The position numbers were made by a program, and so were the translations under genes. The notes beneath the pieces were generated by a model, which worked only from the letters and a program-made list of their open reading frames with translations, was not told the origin of the DNA and did no database searches. From Fibrobacter sp. UWR2 (lineage in GTDB: Bacteria > Fibrobacterota > Fibrobacteria > Fibrobacterales > Fibrobacteraceae), in the NCBI RefSeq assembly GCF_002210285.1, contig NZ_MWQE01000006.1, positions 1 to 64,000 of the forward strand: 64,000 nt of DNA, read 5' to 3'. This document shows, one piece after another, positions 28,916 through 38,740 of the stretch; within the stretch, counting starts at the first letter, position 1, and each line of letters begins with the position of its first letter.

Positions 28916-30748
28916 CTACAACTCAATTCCCGTATCGCGCTCGATGACTGTTTCGCAGGCGGCCTTGAACGTCTCGGATGTCGCGACGATGGTCACGGAA
29001 TGCTTGGCGCGGGTAATGCCGGTGTAGAGGATTTGACGGTTGAGGAGCGGGTGCTCGGGCCTCGTCGGTATAAACATCAATACATTGTCGTATTCGGAGC
29101 CCTGCGCCTTGTGGATGGTAATGGCAAATGCTGTCTCAAGTACATTGGGCGCAAACTGGTATTCCGGATAAAAAACGAACCCTCTGTTGGTTTTGAACAG
29201 GATGAATTTTTCCCCGTTACCATTGGTAAAGAGAATACCCGTGTCTCCGTTGTAAAGCTTGAAACTGCTCTGGTTGCGGTTGAGCATTATAATCTTGCTG
29301 ATGGGCGCTCCCTTCGCTTTTGAAAGCAGGAGGCGTTCTATTGCATCGTTGATGTTCTGGACGCCCGCAGGCCCCGACCGCTCTGCGGAAAGGATGCGTG
29401 CCTGTGTGCAGAAGTTCCAGACGCGCTCCAGCAATTCATCTTGGTTAGGCTTGTTGGGGGTAACTTGTGCGGCAAGCTCCACGAAGGAATCTAGGTACTC
29501 GCTGGCCCATTTTTCGAGGATTCGCTGTAGCTGTGTGGATTTTTCGCGGGTATCCAGGTTCAGCAATTGCACTTCGCTGTGCATGTCCCATTCGCTTGGC
29601 AGAACAAATGTGCATGGAGACTGGCTAAAATCGAGTTTAGCCAATTGCCCGATGGCCGAGTTTTCGTTGAAGCGCCTTGAGACGGTAAGCTTGACAGTTG
29701 AATCGGCCTTGGATTCCAGAAGTTCGCCGAGTACGGCGCCTGCATCGACGGAAGGCAGCTGGTGTGCATCGCCCAGGAGGAAGATTCGTGCGCTATGCGG
29801 TAGGGCTTGCAAGAAATTTGCAAAAAGCGTCAGGTCGATCATGCTCGATTCATCGATAACGAAAACGGAATTTTCCGGGAAGCGGTTTTCGGAGTTATAG
29901 ATGAATTTATTGTCGTCGGGCTTGTAGCCCAGCAGCCTATGGAGCGTATAGGAATCTGCGTTCGACATCTTGTTATAAATGACGAGGTTCGTTTCGAATT
30001 CGTCGGCGCCAATCAGGTTCACGGACTGCTCGATGCTTTCCTTCATGCGGTCGGCGGCCTTGCCGCTGGGAGCCGCAAGATAGAGTGGCGCCTGCAGGTG
30101 CTTTTCGGAATTCAGGTAGAGTTCGCGGAGCAAGAAGAAGGTGACCGTCGTCTTGCCGGTGCCGGGCCCGCCTGTGATAATCAGGTTTTCTTGCCTGCCG
30201 CGGATTACGGCCAGCGCCTGTTCTTTTTCCAGCGTGATTCCGCCCCCTTGCGGGCCACGCGTGATAGATTCGATGGTCCGGATGCATTGCGGGATTTCGG
30301 ATTCATCGGAAGGAATGTGGTTGAAAAATTCCTTGACCTTGTCTTCGACGATGACTTTCGCAAAATAGTATTTGGAAGGGTACAGGAATCCGTTCTGCAG
30401 TATGAAGGGTTTCTGGTAGAAGGAACTGGCGTCCGGTGCGCTGTCAATAATATTCCCGTAGGCGCCCTGCTTGATAGATGATGCCCCGTTCACGATGGAT
30501 TCCGAGAACTGCTCGAAATCTGCAATGCCCAGGTTCTGCATTTTCCTGCTGATTGCCTTGCGCAATGGGGCTTCTTCGACGGAAATTCGCGTGTCGCCGT
30601 CGCTTTGCTTTGCAAGCAACAGAGCAAACAGGTTTAGCGCATCCTGGTTCAAATTCTTCTGGAGGCCGGTCAGGAACTTGAGTAACCGCGCCTGGAGCGA
30701 AGATATTCCGCCGCATTCGAGCAATGTGTTGATGAACGTATCACGCAT
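28916..30748 (-). CDS. recD: RecD: exodeoxyribonuclease V alpha subunit (helicase)
   Basis: A 610-residue SF1B 5'-3' helicase subunit. An N-terminal RecD domain is followed by Walker A GGPGTGKT (193-200), Walker B VIDESSMIDL (about 296), GDAHQLPSV, TIHKAQGSEY (about 548) and YTGITRAK near the end. In RecBCD it drives unwinding on the 5' strand and with RecB/RecC processes double-strand breaks. It overlaps the recB stop by one base (TGATG), so translation is coupled. It is the last gene of the recC-recB-recD operon, and its length matches the Escherichia coli protein. Confidence 0.92.
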   Translation of the reverse strand: MRDTFINTLLECGGISSLQARLLKFLTGLQKNLNQDALNLFALLLAKQSDGDTRISVEEAPLRKAISRKMQNLGIADFEQFSESIVNGASSIKQGAYGNIIDSAPDASSFYQKPFILQNGFLYPSKYYFAKVIVEDKVKEFFNHIPSDESEIPQCIRTIESITRGPQGGGITLEKEQALAVIRGRQENLIITGGPGTGKTTVTFFLLRELYLNSEKHLQAPLYLAAPSGKAADRMKESIEQSVNLIGADEFETNLVIYNKMSNADSYTLHRLLGYKPDDNKFIYNSENRFPENSVFVIDESSMIDLTLFANFLQALPHSARIFLLGDAHQLPSVDAGAVLGELLESKADSTVKLTVSRRFNENSAIGQLAKLDFSQSPCTFVLPSEWDMHSEVQLLNLDTREKSTQLQRILEKWASEYLDSFVELAAQVTPNKPNQDELLERVWNFCTQARILSAERSGPAGVQNINDAIERLLLSKAKGAPISKIIMLNRNQSSFKLYNGDTGILFTNGNGEKFILFKTNRGFVFYPEYQFAPNVLETAFAITIHKAQGSEYDNVLMFIPTRPEHPLLNRQILYTGITRAKHSVTIVATSETFKAACETVIERDTGIEL

Positions 30749-33700
30749 CAGGCGATAATCTCCCTGTAAAGTTTTTCCAGTTCTTCGAAGGAGCCGAATG
30801 TACTTGCCACTATGCCGCTATTTTCGTTTGCGCGGCAACCCCTGAAGAACACGTAGTAGATGCCGCCAAAATAGTTGTCGAATATTTCCTGCTCGCTCAT
30901 TTGCGGGTAGAACGATTTTAGCCAGCGGATTAGTACGTAGGAATAGAGAATCTGTTGCACGTTGTAACGGCGCAGGAGCATCTGGTTCTTCATGGCTGGT
31001 TCATCGTATGTATCGATATAGTCCGATTTCCAGTCCAGAATGCAGTAACGCCCGTTCCGCTTGAACAGAAGGTCCATGAAACCCTTGCAGTAAAGGTTTA
31101 TCACTTCCTTTTCGCGCGCGGATTTTAAATCCATAAAGAAGAGCATTTCGCTTCGGCGAGAATCGTTGGCGATTTCATTAAGGCTAAAGGAATCTTGCCC
31201 TATGGAATTGCCTTCGATAACGGCAAGGCTGGCGTTGAGCGTATTCCAGACAAAGCTGATAGTTGTATCGAGCCAATCGGGGTGGGAATCGATATCCAGC
31301 GATTCGTGCAAGAACGAAGAGACGATCAGTTCCTTGAATGCGGAGTCCTGTTTTAGTGTTTGCAAGTCTGCCTGGCCTATCTTTTGGAAATCGACGAGTT
31401 CAAAAATCTTGTGCAGCGCGTTACCGAGTTCTGCGCCGCGCGGGTATGTGCTTGTATCCTTCACGGTGCGAGCGGCACCATCGCCTTCGTCTTTTTGCAG
31501 GCGGCCTTCGTCTGTTTCTTGTTCCTGCTTGCCGTGTGCAATTTGCGAGTACGACGTGGAATGCGGGAAACGCCCCCAGACCTTCCAGGCGGCCATCTTT
31601 TCTGCCAGTTTTGTGGCGTCAATTAGGCTAGTGTCTTTTTCGCCGTTGCCCATGCCACCTAGAATCTGGGAGATTCGCGCCTTTACGTTCTCGACAGGCT
31701 TTTCAACAAGGCGTTCGTAATACAGTTCCTGGTTGGTGCTGTTCTGGCAAAAATCATCCATGGTTACAGAAAGCCAGGTCATCTCTTTCTTGCGTTCTTG
31801 CAGTTTGCCGTCCGCCCTCTTTTTCATCTTTGCAAAGCGGGGCATGATAAGCATGTGCGTTGCGCGAGTAAATGCGACATAGAACAGGCGGCGCCATTCT
31901 GCTTCTGTTTCGCGCCTTGAAAGGTCCTTTGCGTCGTCGTCAAAGCTCAGGTTCCGTTTGGAATCCGTTTCGGAATGCACCAGATAGGGCCCTGAAGAAC
32001 CGATATGCCCGCGTTCGCCTGCGACAGAAATGACAATCGGGTATTCAAGCCCTTTTGATGCATGGATTGTCATGGTTTGGATGACATCGAGGTCAGTTCC
32101 CTTCGCGACGATGCTGGAATCCTTCAGTGCGCTTTCGGAATTAGTGACAAGGGCGTCCAGGTGGCGGACCAGTTCTTCAAGCGAACAATTGGTCGTGTAG
32201 AGGTATTCGACGGCGTAATCCCCGATTTGACGAATCTTGTTTAGACTCTGGAGATTTTCTGGCTGATAGAGTTCACCCATGTTTGGGGAATCTGCGTAAA
32301 TACTTTCTTGCAGTTCGGCCCACCGGCGTGATTCTGCAAGCGCATGCCACTTGGCAAACGTGGAAATCTCGTCGATGCTCTTTTCGCCGGCTGTGAGGGC
32401 GTTTATGTAATCTAGGTCCCTACCCCAGAAGTCTGTCAGCAATGCGGCGTATAGGAGGTTGCGGTTCCTTTCGGAGTAATTGTCGACGTCGATTGCCTTG
32501 AGTAATGCGCTCCATTCGGCGCATTCCCTGCTGGTAAACAGGTTTTCGTCTTTGTAGCGCAAGAAGGGTAGGCCGACTTTGCGCAACTTGTATTCAACGT
32601 GCTCGAGTTCGGAACGCGTACGTGCCAGAATCGCGAAATCCGAGAATTTAACGTTTCGCAGTTCGTGTGTTTGCTTGTCGGGAACTTGTAACCGGGTCTT
32701 GTCGCCGTCGAAGGTGCAGAAATCGATGATGTTGTTGACGACGATTTCGGCATATTCCTTTGGCTCGATGTCTTCGGCACTAATCCAGAAAGGCTTTACG
32801 GGTTTCCCCTTGTATTCCGCATTGGGTTTCGGTTCTGGCGGGCAGTCGGACGGCGTGAAATTGAGATGGAAATGCGGGCTCGTTTCGAATAGCGTGTTGC
32901 AGGCTTCTATCATCACGTCGCTGGAACGCCAGTTGGTGGCAAGTGCCTTCCCGTGCCCGATTTCGGAGATGGCCTTTTCGTAGACGCTGAGGTCTGCGCC
33001 CTGGAACGAATAGATGGATTGCTTGGGGTCGCCTACCACCAGAATGTGGTGTTGGCCGTCGTCGGCTTCTACAAAAATCTTCTTGAAGATATCCCACTGG
33101 AGCGCGTTCGTGTCCTGGAACTCATCGATGATGGCGTACCTGAACTTTTGCCGGATGGAGCGAACCAGGGGAGAATTTTCGACCATGACGGCGTTGCGCA
33201 CGTTTCGGATCATGTCGTTGAACGACTGGATCTTCTTGGTGCGTTTTTCCTTTTCCCATTCCCTGTACAGTCGTGGAATATAGGTGAACAGGCATTTCTG
33301 CAAAAGAAGGGTGTCAATTCCCTTTTTGGAGTCGAGCAGGCTCTTGAAATCGACGATAATCTTCAGCGCGGTTTCAAAGTCGCCTTGTGGCTCTTCGATA
33401 TTGATGCGGAATACGGTCCCGCTATAAAGGGCCTTTCCCTTGCGCCATTCCTTGATGGCGTTTAGCAAATCCTTGGCAGTCTTGCTCTTGGTGACATGCT
33501 GGTCTGCGTTACTTTGCAGAACATGGACCGCTGCTGCAAAAATTTCTACGAGCAGCAGGTCTTCGTAGTTCTTGGCTTCGCTTATCTTGCCCAGTTCGCT
33601 GTAAGCAAGTGGGGCGCCGCCTGCAGTGATATCGGAATCGGGCGGGAGCGAAATAGTTTCGGGAATGTATGTCTGTATGGCACTCTTTAGGAGTGCAGAA

Positions 33701-34164
33701 AGGCTAGCTACGTTTCCGCCGCTCTTTAGGAACGTGATAAAGAGTTCTTCGTGAATCCAGTTGTCGCGAATCAGTTTCTCTATCAGGTCCTCGACGGCGC
33801 TCTCGTCAATCATCTCTTGTTCAAATGGGACGCTTGCTTCGTATGCAAATTCGGCAGAGACTTTTTCGCAGAAGGAATGGATGGTGCCGATGGGGGCGCT
33901 ATGGATATCACGGAGCGCCTGTTGCAGCATGGCGTTCCCCGGAGCCTTCAGGGACTCCTCTTCGATTTTTTTGCGGATGCGGTCCTTTAGTTCGCCTGCC
34001 GCTTTTTCGGTATAGGTGACGATAAGGATCTGGTCGAGCGTGAGGCCGTTTAGAACAAGCCGCGCGACAACCTGCTGGATGGTGTACGTCTTGCCGGTTC
34101 CTGCAGAAGCGGCAATGAACAGGTTTTCATCTTCCTTGAACTCATTGATGTTGAAATTATCCAT
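30748..34164 (-). CDS. recB: RecB: exodeoxyribonuclease V beta subunit (helicase-nuclease)
   Basis: A 1138-residue UvrD-type SF1A helicase fused to a C-terminal nuclease. Helicase motifs seen: AASAGTGKT (18-26), IDEFQDTNALQW, VGDPKQSIYSFQGAD, TIHASKGLEYPIV and FYVAFTRATHML. The nuclease site is GFMDLLF...ILDWKSD near residue 1050, with the Asp and Lys of the RecB-family motif. I prefer ATG 34164 over 34188: GGAG stands 9 bp before it, and ATGGATAA overlaps the recC stop by 8 bp. It forms the RecBCD complex with the flanking recC and recD products for recombination repair and degradation of linear DNA. Confidence 0.92.
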   Translation of the reverse strand: MDNFNINEFKEDENLFIAASAGTGKTYTIQQVVARLVLNGLTLDQILIVTYTEKAAGELKDRIRKKIEEESLKAPGNAMLQQALRDIHSAPIGTIHSFCEKVSAEFAYEASVPFEQEMIDESAVEDLIEKLIRDNWIHEELFITFLKSGGNVASLSALLKSAIQTYIPETISLPPDSDITAGGAPLAYSELGKISEAKNYEDLLLVEIFAAAVHVLQSNADQHVTKSKTAKDLLNAIKEWRKGKALYSGTVFRINIEEPQGDFETALKIIVDFKSLLDSKKGIDTLLLQKCLFTYIPRLYREWEKEKRTKKIQSFNDMIRNVRNAVMVENSPLVRSIRQKFRYAIIDEFQDTNALQWDIFKKIFVEADDGQHHILVVGDPKQSIYSFQGADLSVYEKAISEIGHGKALATNWRSSDVMIEACNTLFETSPHFHLNFTPSDCPPEPKPNAEYKGKPVKPFWISAEDIEPKEYAEIVVNNIIDFCTFDGDKTRLQVPDKQTHELRNVKFSDFAILARTRSELEHVEYKLRKVGLPFLRYKDENLFTSRECAEWSALLKAIDVDNYSERNRNLLYAALLTDFWGRDLDYINALTAGEKSIDEISTFAKWHALAESRRWAELQESIYADSPNMGELYQPENLQSLNKIRQIGDYAVEYLYTTNCSLEELVRHLDALVTNSESALKDSSIVAKGTDLDVIQTMTIHASKGLEYPIVISVAGERGHIGSSGPYLVHSETDSKRNLSFDDDAKDLSRRETEAEWRRLFYVAFTRATHMLIMPRFAKMKKRADGKLQERKKEMTWLSVTMDDFCQNSTNQELYYERLVEKPVENVKARISQILGGMGNGEKDTSLIDATKLAEKMAAWKVWGRFPHSTSYSQIAHGKQEQETDEGRLQKDEGDGAARTVKDTSTYPRGAELGNALHKIFELVDFQKIGQADLQTLKQDSAFKELIVSSFLHESLDIDSHPDWLDTTISFVWNTLNASLAVIEGNSIGQDSFSLNEIANDSRRSEMLFFMDLKSAREKEVINLYCKGFMDLLFKRNGRYCILDWKSDYIDTYDEPAMKNQMLLRRYNVQQILYSYVLIRWLKSFYPQMSEQEIFDNYFGGIYYVFFRGCRANENSGIVASTFGSFEELEKLYREIIA

Positions 34165-37100
34165 TTTCACCACTCCAGATGGGCGCAAGAAGTTGAGTCT
34201 GTTCCTTGATGGCGGTAATCCATTCTTCCTTGAAATTGTCTATCGAGAATCCCGAGAATTTTTCCGGGGCAAACAGGTTTTTCCCGTCAAAGTATTCCCA
34301 TGGGCCATTTTGCGATGTCAGTTTGTTGCGGTAGTCTGCAAAAGACAGGATTTGGGGTTCATCGAAAAGTTGTAGCGGAGCGCATTTCCCGTATTTCTGG
34401 ATGAAGGCGCGGTCGAACATTTCTTCCAGTAACTGCGAAGCGTCTGTGGGCAGTATCGCAAATGAAATCTCTTGCGGGGAATCGCTGGAGCACAGGTAAA
34501 TACGGAGGATGAATGTTTCTGCAGTGTCTTTTGTGGAACTCGATGCTGCCATAAGGAGCGCATCGAGATACATCTTGACGAAATCTGCGGTGGAACCGCC
34601 GTTCTTCTTTACCGTGAAAAGGATATGCTTGTGTTCGTCTAGCTGCGAATACCAATCCAGCGTGGTCGTAAGCGTCCAGAGGTGGGCTCCGTTATTCAAG
34701 ATGGCTTCGCGCTTTTCCTGGTATGTTGCGGGAATCAAGAAGTCTCCGCTCTGGATTTTTTGCGAAACATCCATTGCGAGGTCGTTGTACTTTTGCTGGA
34801 CCATTTCCCCGAAGATTCCGTTCGGGAACTTCCTCTTTAGAATCCATTCCTGTTCTGTCTTCGTGTACCCGCTAAAGTCTTCGCTCAAAATGGAATGGAC
34901 AAATTCCTTGAGCAGTTTTGACTTGTCGTAGGCCTTCAGGTCTATGGGTTCAAAGAGTTCCTTTTCCGGGTTTTCTTCGATAGAGGGCAGGCGTACGGAT
35001 TTCGCCAGCTGGAAACGGAAGGGGTCGTCAAAGAACAGCTTGAGTTCCCGTACGGTAACCTTGTCCGGGAGTATTATGGGCTTGCCTTCGATTTCAATTT
35101 TCGGCGGGTTGTTCACGTTGCCGTCAATATGCAGGCTCTTCCTGTTCCGCAGGGAGCGCTGCGTAAATAGTTCGTCGGCCGGTCGCGTCTCGTCGAGCGG
35201 GATTTTCTTTTCGTCAAATTCCTTCGCGCCCGGCACGCCCGAAGAGGCGATGAAGAATTGCAGGTCGCGTACCACCGATGCGGGGAAAAGCTCTTCGTCT
35301 TTCTGCAGGTTCCTGTTGATGTAACTGATGTGGAAACCTTCCGTGGCGCTCATCAGCTGGCAAAGGAACGTATAGCAGTTGCGGTCAATGACGGAATCGT
35401 CGCCGGGCCAGCGCGCCGCCTGCGAGCGCAAATCTATCGTGTTCTGCCTCTTGCGGCCAGGGAATACGCTCGCGTTTGCCCCGATGAAGAAGATGTGCTT
35501 TGCAGGGATGGTGCGGTTGACGGAGAACTTCATGAATGTGAGTCCGCCGCTGAACAGCCGGTTGTTGCCCCCGCGGGAATTCTTGCATGCGCATTGGATG
35601 GTCTGTTGGACAATTTTCCAGGAGATGTATTCGGCTCCGGCATCAAACTGGATGTTCAGTAAGTCGATGGCGTTCTGGACTTTGTGCCAGATGCTTTTCT
35701 CGTTAATGAATTCATCTTCGTTTGCCGGGATGGAGACCCAGTGCGAAAGCATCTTTTCGAATTGCTGGATGCCGTTTTTGTCGCTAACGTCGAGGCCTTC
35801 CCGCGCAAATGCAATCCATTTGCGGAGTCCGTCGATACAATCGATGAATTTCTGTACGGAATCTGAATTACCGGATTCAATATCTGAATAGGGCACGTAC
35901 CCGTCGCTTTCGGAACGGAACGGGCTTGCGCTCACCTGCGAGAGTAGGAGCTGGTTGACGCAATGCTCCCAGTCGTCTTCACGGATTTTGCCCCCGTGAC
36001 GGAACACGTTCATGTTCACAATCCATTGTTCCCATGCGGAGATGTAGTCGGGATTTATGGAAAGCGAGGACTGGACTACCGGATTCTTTACAAGACTGAA
36101 AAATGCCGGCCTGGAAATGTAACCCTGCTGGTGAATTTCGAACAGGTTGTTTATGGCGTTTTCAATCAGGGAATCCTTTTCGGGATAATCTGTAATGGTG
36201 AACGGAATGTAGAACGGGGAATCCTTTTTCGCCGCATTGAAGACCTGTTCGATGGGGGTCCTGTACTGGTCGAGATTCGGGGACACTACAACCATTTCGT
36301 CGAGGCGTGTTCCGCTTTGCAGAAGCTGGCAGACTTCCGTATGGAGGGCTTCTATCTCGCGCAATGCCGATGGCGCCGCTGTCAGGGAAAGCGTATGGTC
36401 TGCCGCCTTGCCGGCATTGTCTTGCAGGAGATCTGCGTCGAAAACATTCTTGCGGTGCGCTACCAGGTATTGCACCTGGTGCAGCAGCGTGTCGGGGCAG
36501 AAATCTGCATCGACAAAATCGAACGTGTAGTCGCTGGAGAGGCACCAGAGCCTTATGTTTTCACGGCCGGTGCGGCCCCAGTTTTTCAGCAGCAGGTTTT
36601 CGTTTTCGTCCAGGTTCTGCTCGGCATCGTCATCTGCCGTTTTGGGCAGGGCGATTCCCGCAGGCGCATTGGACTTATTCCAGTGCTTTACATGCTTTAC
36701 GTCGATATCTTCCCAGAATTCCATGCACGGGTTCTGGATATAGGCGTAAACCTCTTTCTGGTTTGCGATTTCTTGCAGGATGACCCGGTAGAATTGGCCC
36801 ATTCCGGAGAGCCCGAAAATAAAGATGGGCCTGTCGCAGTCAAAATTGTTGTTGCATTGCGAAAACAGGTAAGGCAGTGTCAGGAATTCTGTTTCTTGGT
36901 TGGTGCGCTTTACCGTTGCCTTGAAAGTCTTGGTCAACAGGGATTCGCCGCCATCGTTGTGGAAAAGCTTGGCGTAGATATGGCGCTGCCATTTTTCCTT
37001 GGGGACGGGCCTGTCCTTGGTCGAGAAGAAGTCTCGCAGGTCGCCCTGTTTCCAGTAGGCGAGCAGGCCTTCGTGATGGTCACTTTGCAGTGGCGAAATG

Positions 37101-37543
37101 AAGTTGCCCGGGCGGCTCGTTTCGTATTCCAGGAAGAGTCCCGCGAGCGTGTTGGCAAAATCAAAAAGTTTGGCGTCGTCAATCTCGCCGGTTTCGCCAT
37201 CCAGGTAAGAATGGAGTTCCCGAAGGATGGGTGTGTTCTGCTTTAGGGCGTTGCCCTTGAGGTATGCGAGTAGCACGTTCCGGAGGATATCGGTCGAAAT
37301 TTTCTGTTTCGAAGAATCCCCATGCGAAAGGACGCGGAACAGGAACTTGTCAATCGTCGTGACTTCAAGATTCGCAATGACACCTTTCTTTTGCACCCAG
37401 CGCAGGCGGAACCACTGTTCCAGTTTCGGGTCCGGGAAAATCACCATGGGCGCCTCAAACGGGTTTTCCCAGCACCACGAAATCTCGTCAATCATTTGGT
37501 CGACGAGGTTTGTCAGGTTCAGTGCAAAATTCAGGTGCAGCAT
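34157..37543 (-). CDS. recC: RecC: exodeoxyribonuclease V gamma subunit
   Basis: A 1128-residue RecC protein. The opening (FPDPKLEQWFRLRW, near 37) matches the P-N-x-G-x-x-W-L-x-x region of the family, where a dead helicase fold scans for Chi. Later landmarks are IFIFGLSGMGQFY (about 240), MVVSPNLDQYRTPIEQVF (about 415), FSGGLTFMKFSVNRTIPAKHIFFIG (two adjoining parts, about 665-690) and VRELKLFFDDPFRFQLAKS (about 830). No active nuclease motif is expected in RecC. There is no Shine-Dalgarno site before ATG 37543, but the 58-codon gene ends 13 bp upstream, so coupling is likely. Confidence 0.9.
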   Translation of the reverse strand: MLHLNFALNLTNLVDQMIDEISWCWENPFEAPMVIFPDPKLEQWFRLRWVQKKGVIANLEVTTIDKFLFRVLSHGDSSKQKISTDILRNVLLAYLKGNALKQNTPILRELHSYLDGETGEIDDAKLFDFANTLAGLFLEYETSRPGNFISPLQSDHHEGLLAYWKQGDLRDFFSTKDRPVPKEKWQRHIYAKLFHNDGGESLLTKTFKATVKRTNQETEFLTLPYLFSQCNNNFDCDRPIFIFGLSGMGQFYRVILQEIANQKEVYAYIQNPCMEFWEDIDVKHVKHWNKSNAPAGIALPKTADDDAEQNLDENENLLLKNWGRTGRENIRLWCLSSDYTFDFVDADFCPDTLLHQVQYLVAHRKNVFDADLLQDNAGKAADHTLSLTAAPSALREIEALHTEVCQLLQSGTRLDEMVVVSPNLDQYRTPIEQVFNAAKKDSPFYIPFTITDYPEKDSLIENAINNLFEIHQQGYISRPAFFSLVKNPVVQSSLSINPDYISAWEQWIVNMNVFRHGGKIREDDWEHCVNQLLLSQVSASPFRSESDGYVPYSDIESGNSDSVQKFIDCIDGLRKWIAFAREGLDVSDKNGIQQFEKMLSHWVSIPANEDEFINEKSIWHKVQNAIDLLNIQFDAGAEYISWKIVQQTIQCACKNSRGGNNRLFSGGLTFMKFSVNRTIPAKHIFFIGANASVFPGRKRQNTIDLRSQAARWPGDDSVIDRNCYTFLCQLMSATEGFHISYINRNLQKDEELFPASVVRDLQFFIASSGVPGAKEFDEKKIPLDETRPADELFTQRSLRNRKSLHIDGNVNNPPKIEIEGKPIILPDKVTVRELKLFFDDPFRFQLAKSVRLPSIEENPEKELFEPIDLKAYDKSKLLKEFVHSILSEDFSGYTKTEQEWILKRKFPNGIFGEMVQQKYNDLAMDVSQKIQSGDFLIPATYQEKREAILNNGAHLWTLTTTLDWYSQLDEHKHILFTVKKNGGSTADFVKMYLDALLMAASSSTKDTAETFILRIYLCSSDSPQEISFAILPTDASQLLEEMFDRAFIQKYGKCAPLQLFDEPQILSFADYRNKLTSQNGPWEYFDGKNLFAPEKFSGFSIDNFKEEWITAIKEQTQLLAPIWSGENG

Positions 37544-37556
37544 AGTGAGAATATAG

Positions 37557-37733
37557 TTATATGTTGGTATCTAAACCTTCTGCTTCCCTGGCCCACTGGT
37601 CATCCAGATCGGGGTGTTCCTTGCGGAAGCGCCTTAGGGCTTTATGGATTTCCCAATCCAGGTTCCGGTTTTCGGCTTGGCACTTGGGCTTCAGCTCGTT
37701 GTAGAGTTCTTTTACTTTTTCTTCGAGTGTCAT
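37557..37733 (-). CDS. 58-residue protein leading the recCBD operon
   Basis: A short gene with AAGGAG six bases before ATG 37733 and its own promoter just upstream. The product is charged, apparently helical (LEEKVKELYNELKPKC near the start, IHKALRRFRKEHPDLDDQW later) and soluble, without signal or membrane segments. The stop is 13 bp before recC on the same strand. The tight position suggests cotranscription with recC-recB-recD. It could be a RecBCD accessory or modulator, or simply a small leader gene; I do not recognise the family. Confidence 0.72.
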   Translation of the reverse strand: MTLEEKVKELYNELKPKCQAENRNLDWEIHKALRRFRKEHPDLDDQWAREAEGLDTNI

Positions 37734-37751
37734 GGTTTGCTCCTTTTCTCT

Positions 37752-37789
37752 GTTTTAAATTTAATCAATGCAAGTGTCAAATATTGACA
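37752..37789 (-). promoter_or_regulatory. Promoter (and possible operator) of the recCBD operon
   Basis: On the minus strand TTGACA (37780-37775), 17 bp, TAAAAC (37757-37752) lies 19 bp before the 58-codon gene. The -35 box is one arm of a perfect inverted repeat, TGTCAA-ATA-TTGACA (37775-37789), so a bound protein would block it. Confidence 0.6.
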
Positions 37790-37794
37790 TCTGC

Positions 37795-38586
37795 TTATTT
37801 TTGTGAATTTACGGATTCTTCGAATTCCTTCATCCTCAATTCGTTAATCAATGTTTCGAGATTGCACGGCGTGCCGTCACCGTGGAAATCGTCGCCTGGC
37901 TTGGGGTCTTTGTATTTCCCTTCGGCGACCTTCTTTTCGTGATCCGTTTCGGCGAGCGTCCATTTGGCGATAAAATCCCTTGCGACGGTCTCGACGTCTT
38001 TGGAAAGTTTTTTCTGCAAGTACCAGAAATATCCACCGAAACTGCGGTTAGCGACATGTGCTTCCTGCTTGCACTCGGGGCAATATGCGGTCGCCCGTGA
38101 ACTGCCCGAAAGCGGAGAACCCGTAAAGCTGCGGATGACTGCCGTTCCGCCGCACTTGCATTCGACTTTGAACTGGTCGGTTTCCCAGATGCGCAGGAGT
38201 GTGGCGAGCCTGAGATTGACCCTGACAATGCTGCCTGCGATGTTGAACGCCCTTGAAGTGCTCAGGGGGCCTACGTAGAGTCCGCCGCCCTTGATGGCGT
38301 AATGCGTGTCGATGTTCGCGTATCGCGGGGTGGCGAGGATTTCGTCACGGTGGCGCAGTATCAGGTCCAGGTTGTCGAACAGCAGTTTCTTTTTGCGTTC
38401 AAAGCTCTTTTCCTGGAGCTTGCGCATTTCCTCCTGCTCCCTGGTTTCTTGTTCCATTTCGTCACTGATCAGTTTAAGGCCAGCCGCTTGCCGTTTGAAG
38501 AACTCCAGGGCTGATTCGTGTCTATTGTCCGGTTGTTCGGGAATAACGGGGAAAGGCTTGGAATCGTCGATGAAGATTGTTGCCAT
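37795..38586 (-). CDS. Zinc-binding protein of unknown function
   Basis: A 263-residue soluble protein. A strongly charged coiled-coil segment (EMEQETREQEEMRKLQEKSF, about 42-61) precedes a domain carrying two Cys pairs: CKCGG near 142 and CPECKQ near 170, likely one zinc site. The C-terminal third is rich in Lys and Asp. I do not recognise the family. AGGAGG seven bases before ATG 38586 is an excellent ribosome site, which suggests strong translation. It lies upstream of the recCBD operon on the same strand, but a separate promoter sits between, so a shared function is not implied. Confidence 0.75.
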   Translation of the reverse strand: MATIFIDDSKPFPVIPEQPDNRHESALEFFKRQAAGLKLISDEMEQETREQEEMRKLQEKSFERKKKLLFDNLDLILRHRDEILATPRYANIDTHYAIKGGGLYVGPLSTSRAFNIAGSIVRVNLRLATLLRIWETDQFKVECKCGGTAVIRSFTGSPLSGSSRATAYCPECKQEAHVANRSFGGYFWYLQKKLSKDVETVARDFIAKWTLAETDHEKKVAEGKYKDPKPGDDFHGDGTPCNLETLINELRMKEFEESVNSQK

Positions 38587-38740
38587 AGGGAACCTCCTGT
38601 ATAAGGGTTTTGTTTGTGCTGCTCAAGGCGCGTACTTTTTTGTTTATGCATATATATAAATACATGCATAACTATAGACCAATATACAAATTACCTGCGA
38701 CAAAAACTGTCATTTTGAAAAAAAATCTATATTTGACCGC

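Noticed and set aside
28916-37733. Anti-phage defence island
   Set aside because: recC-recB-recD is a standard repair operon; no restriction, toxin or other defence genes flank it. Only the 58-codon gene is unusual.
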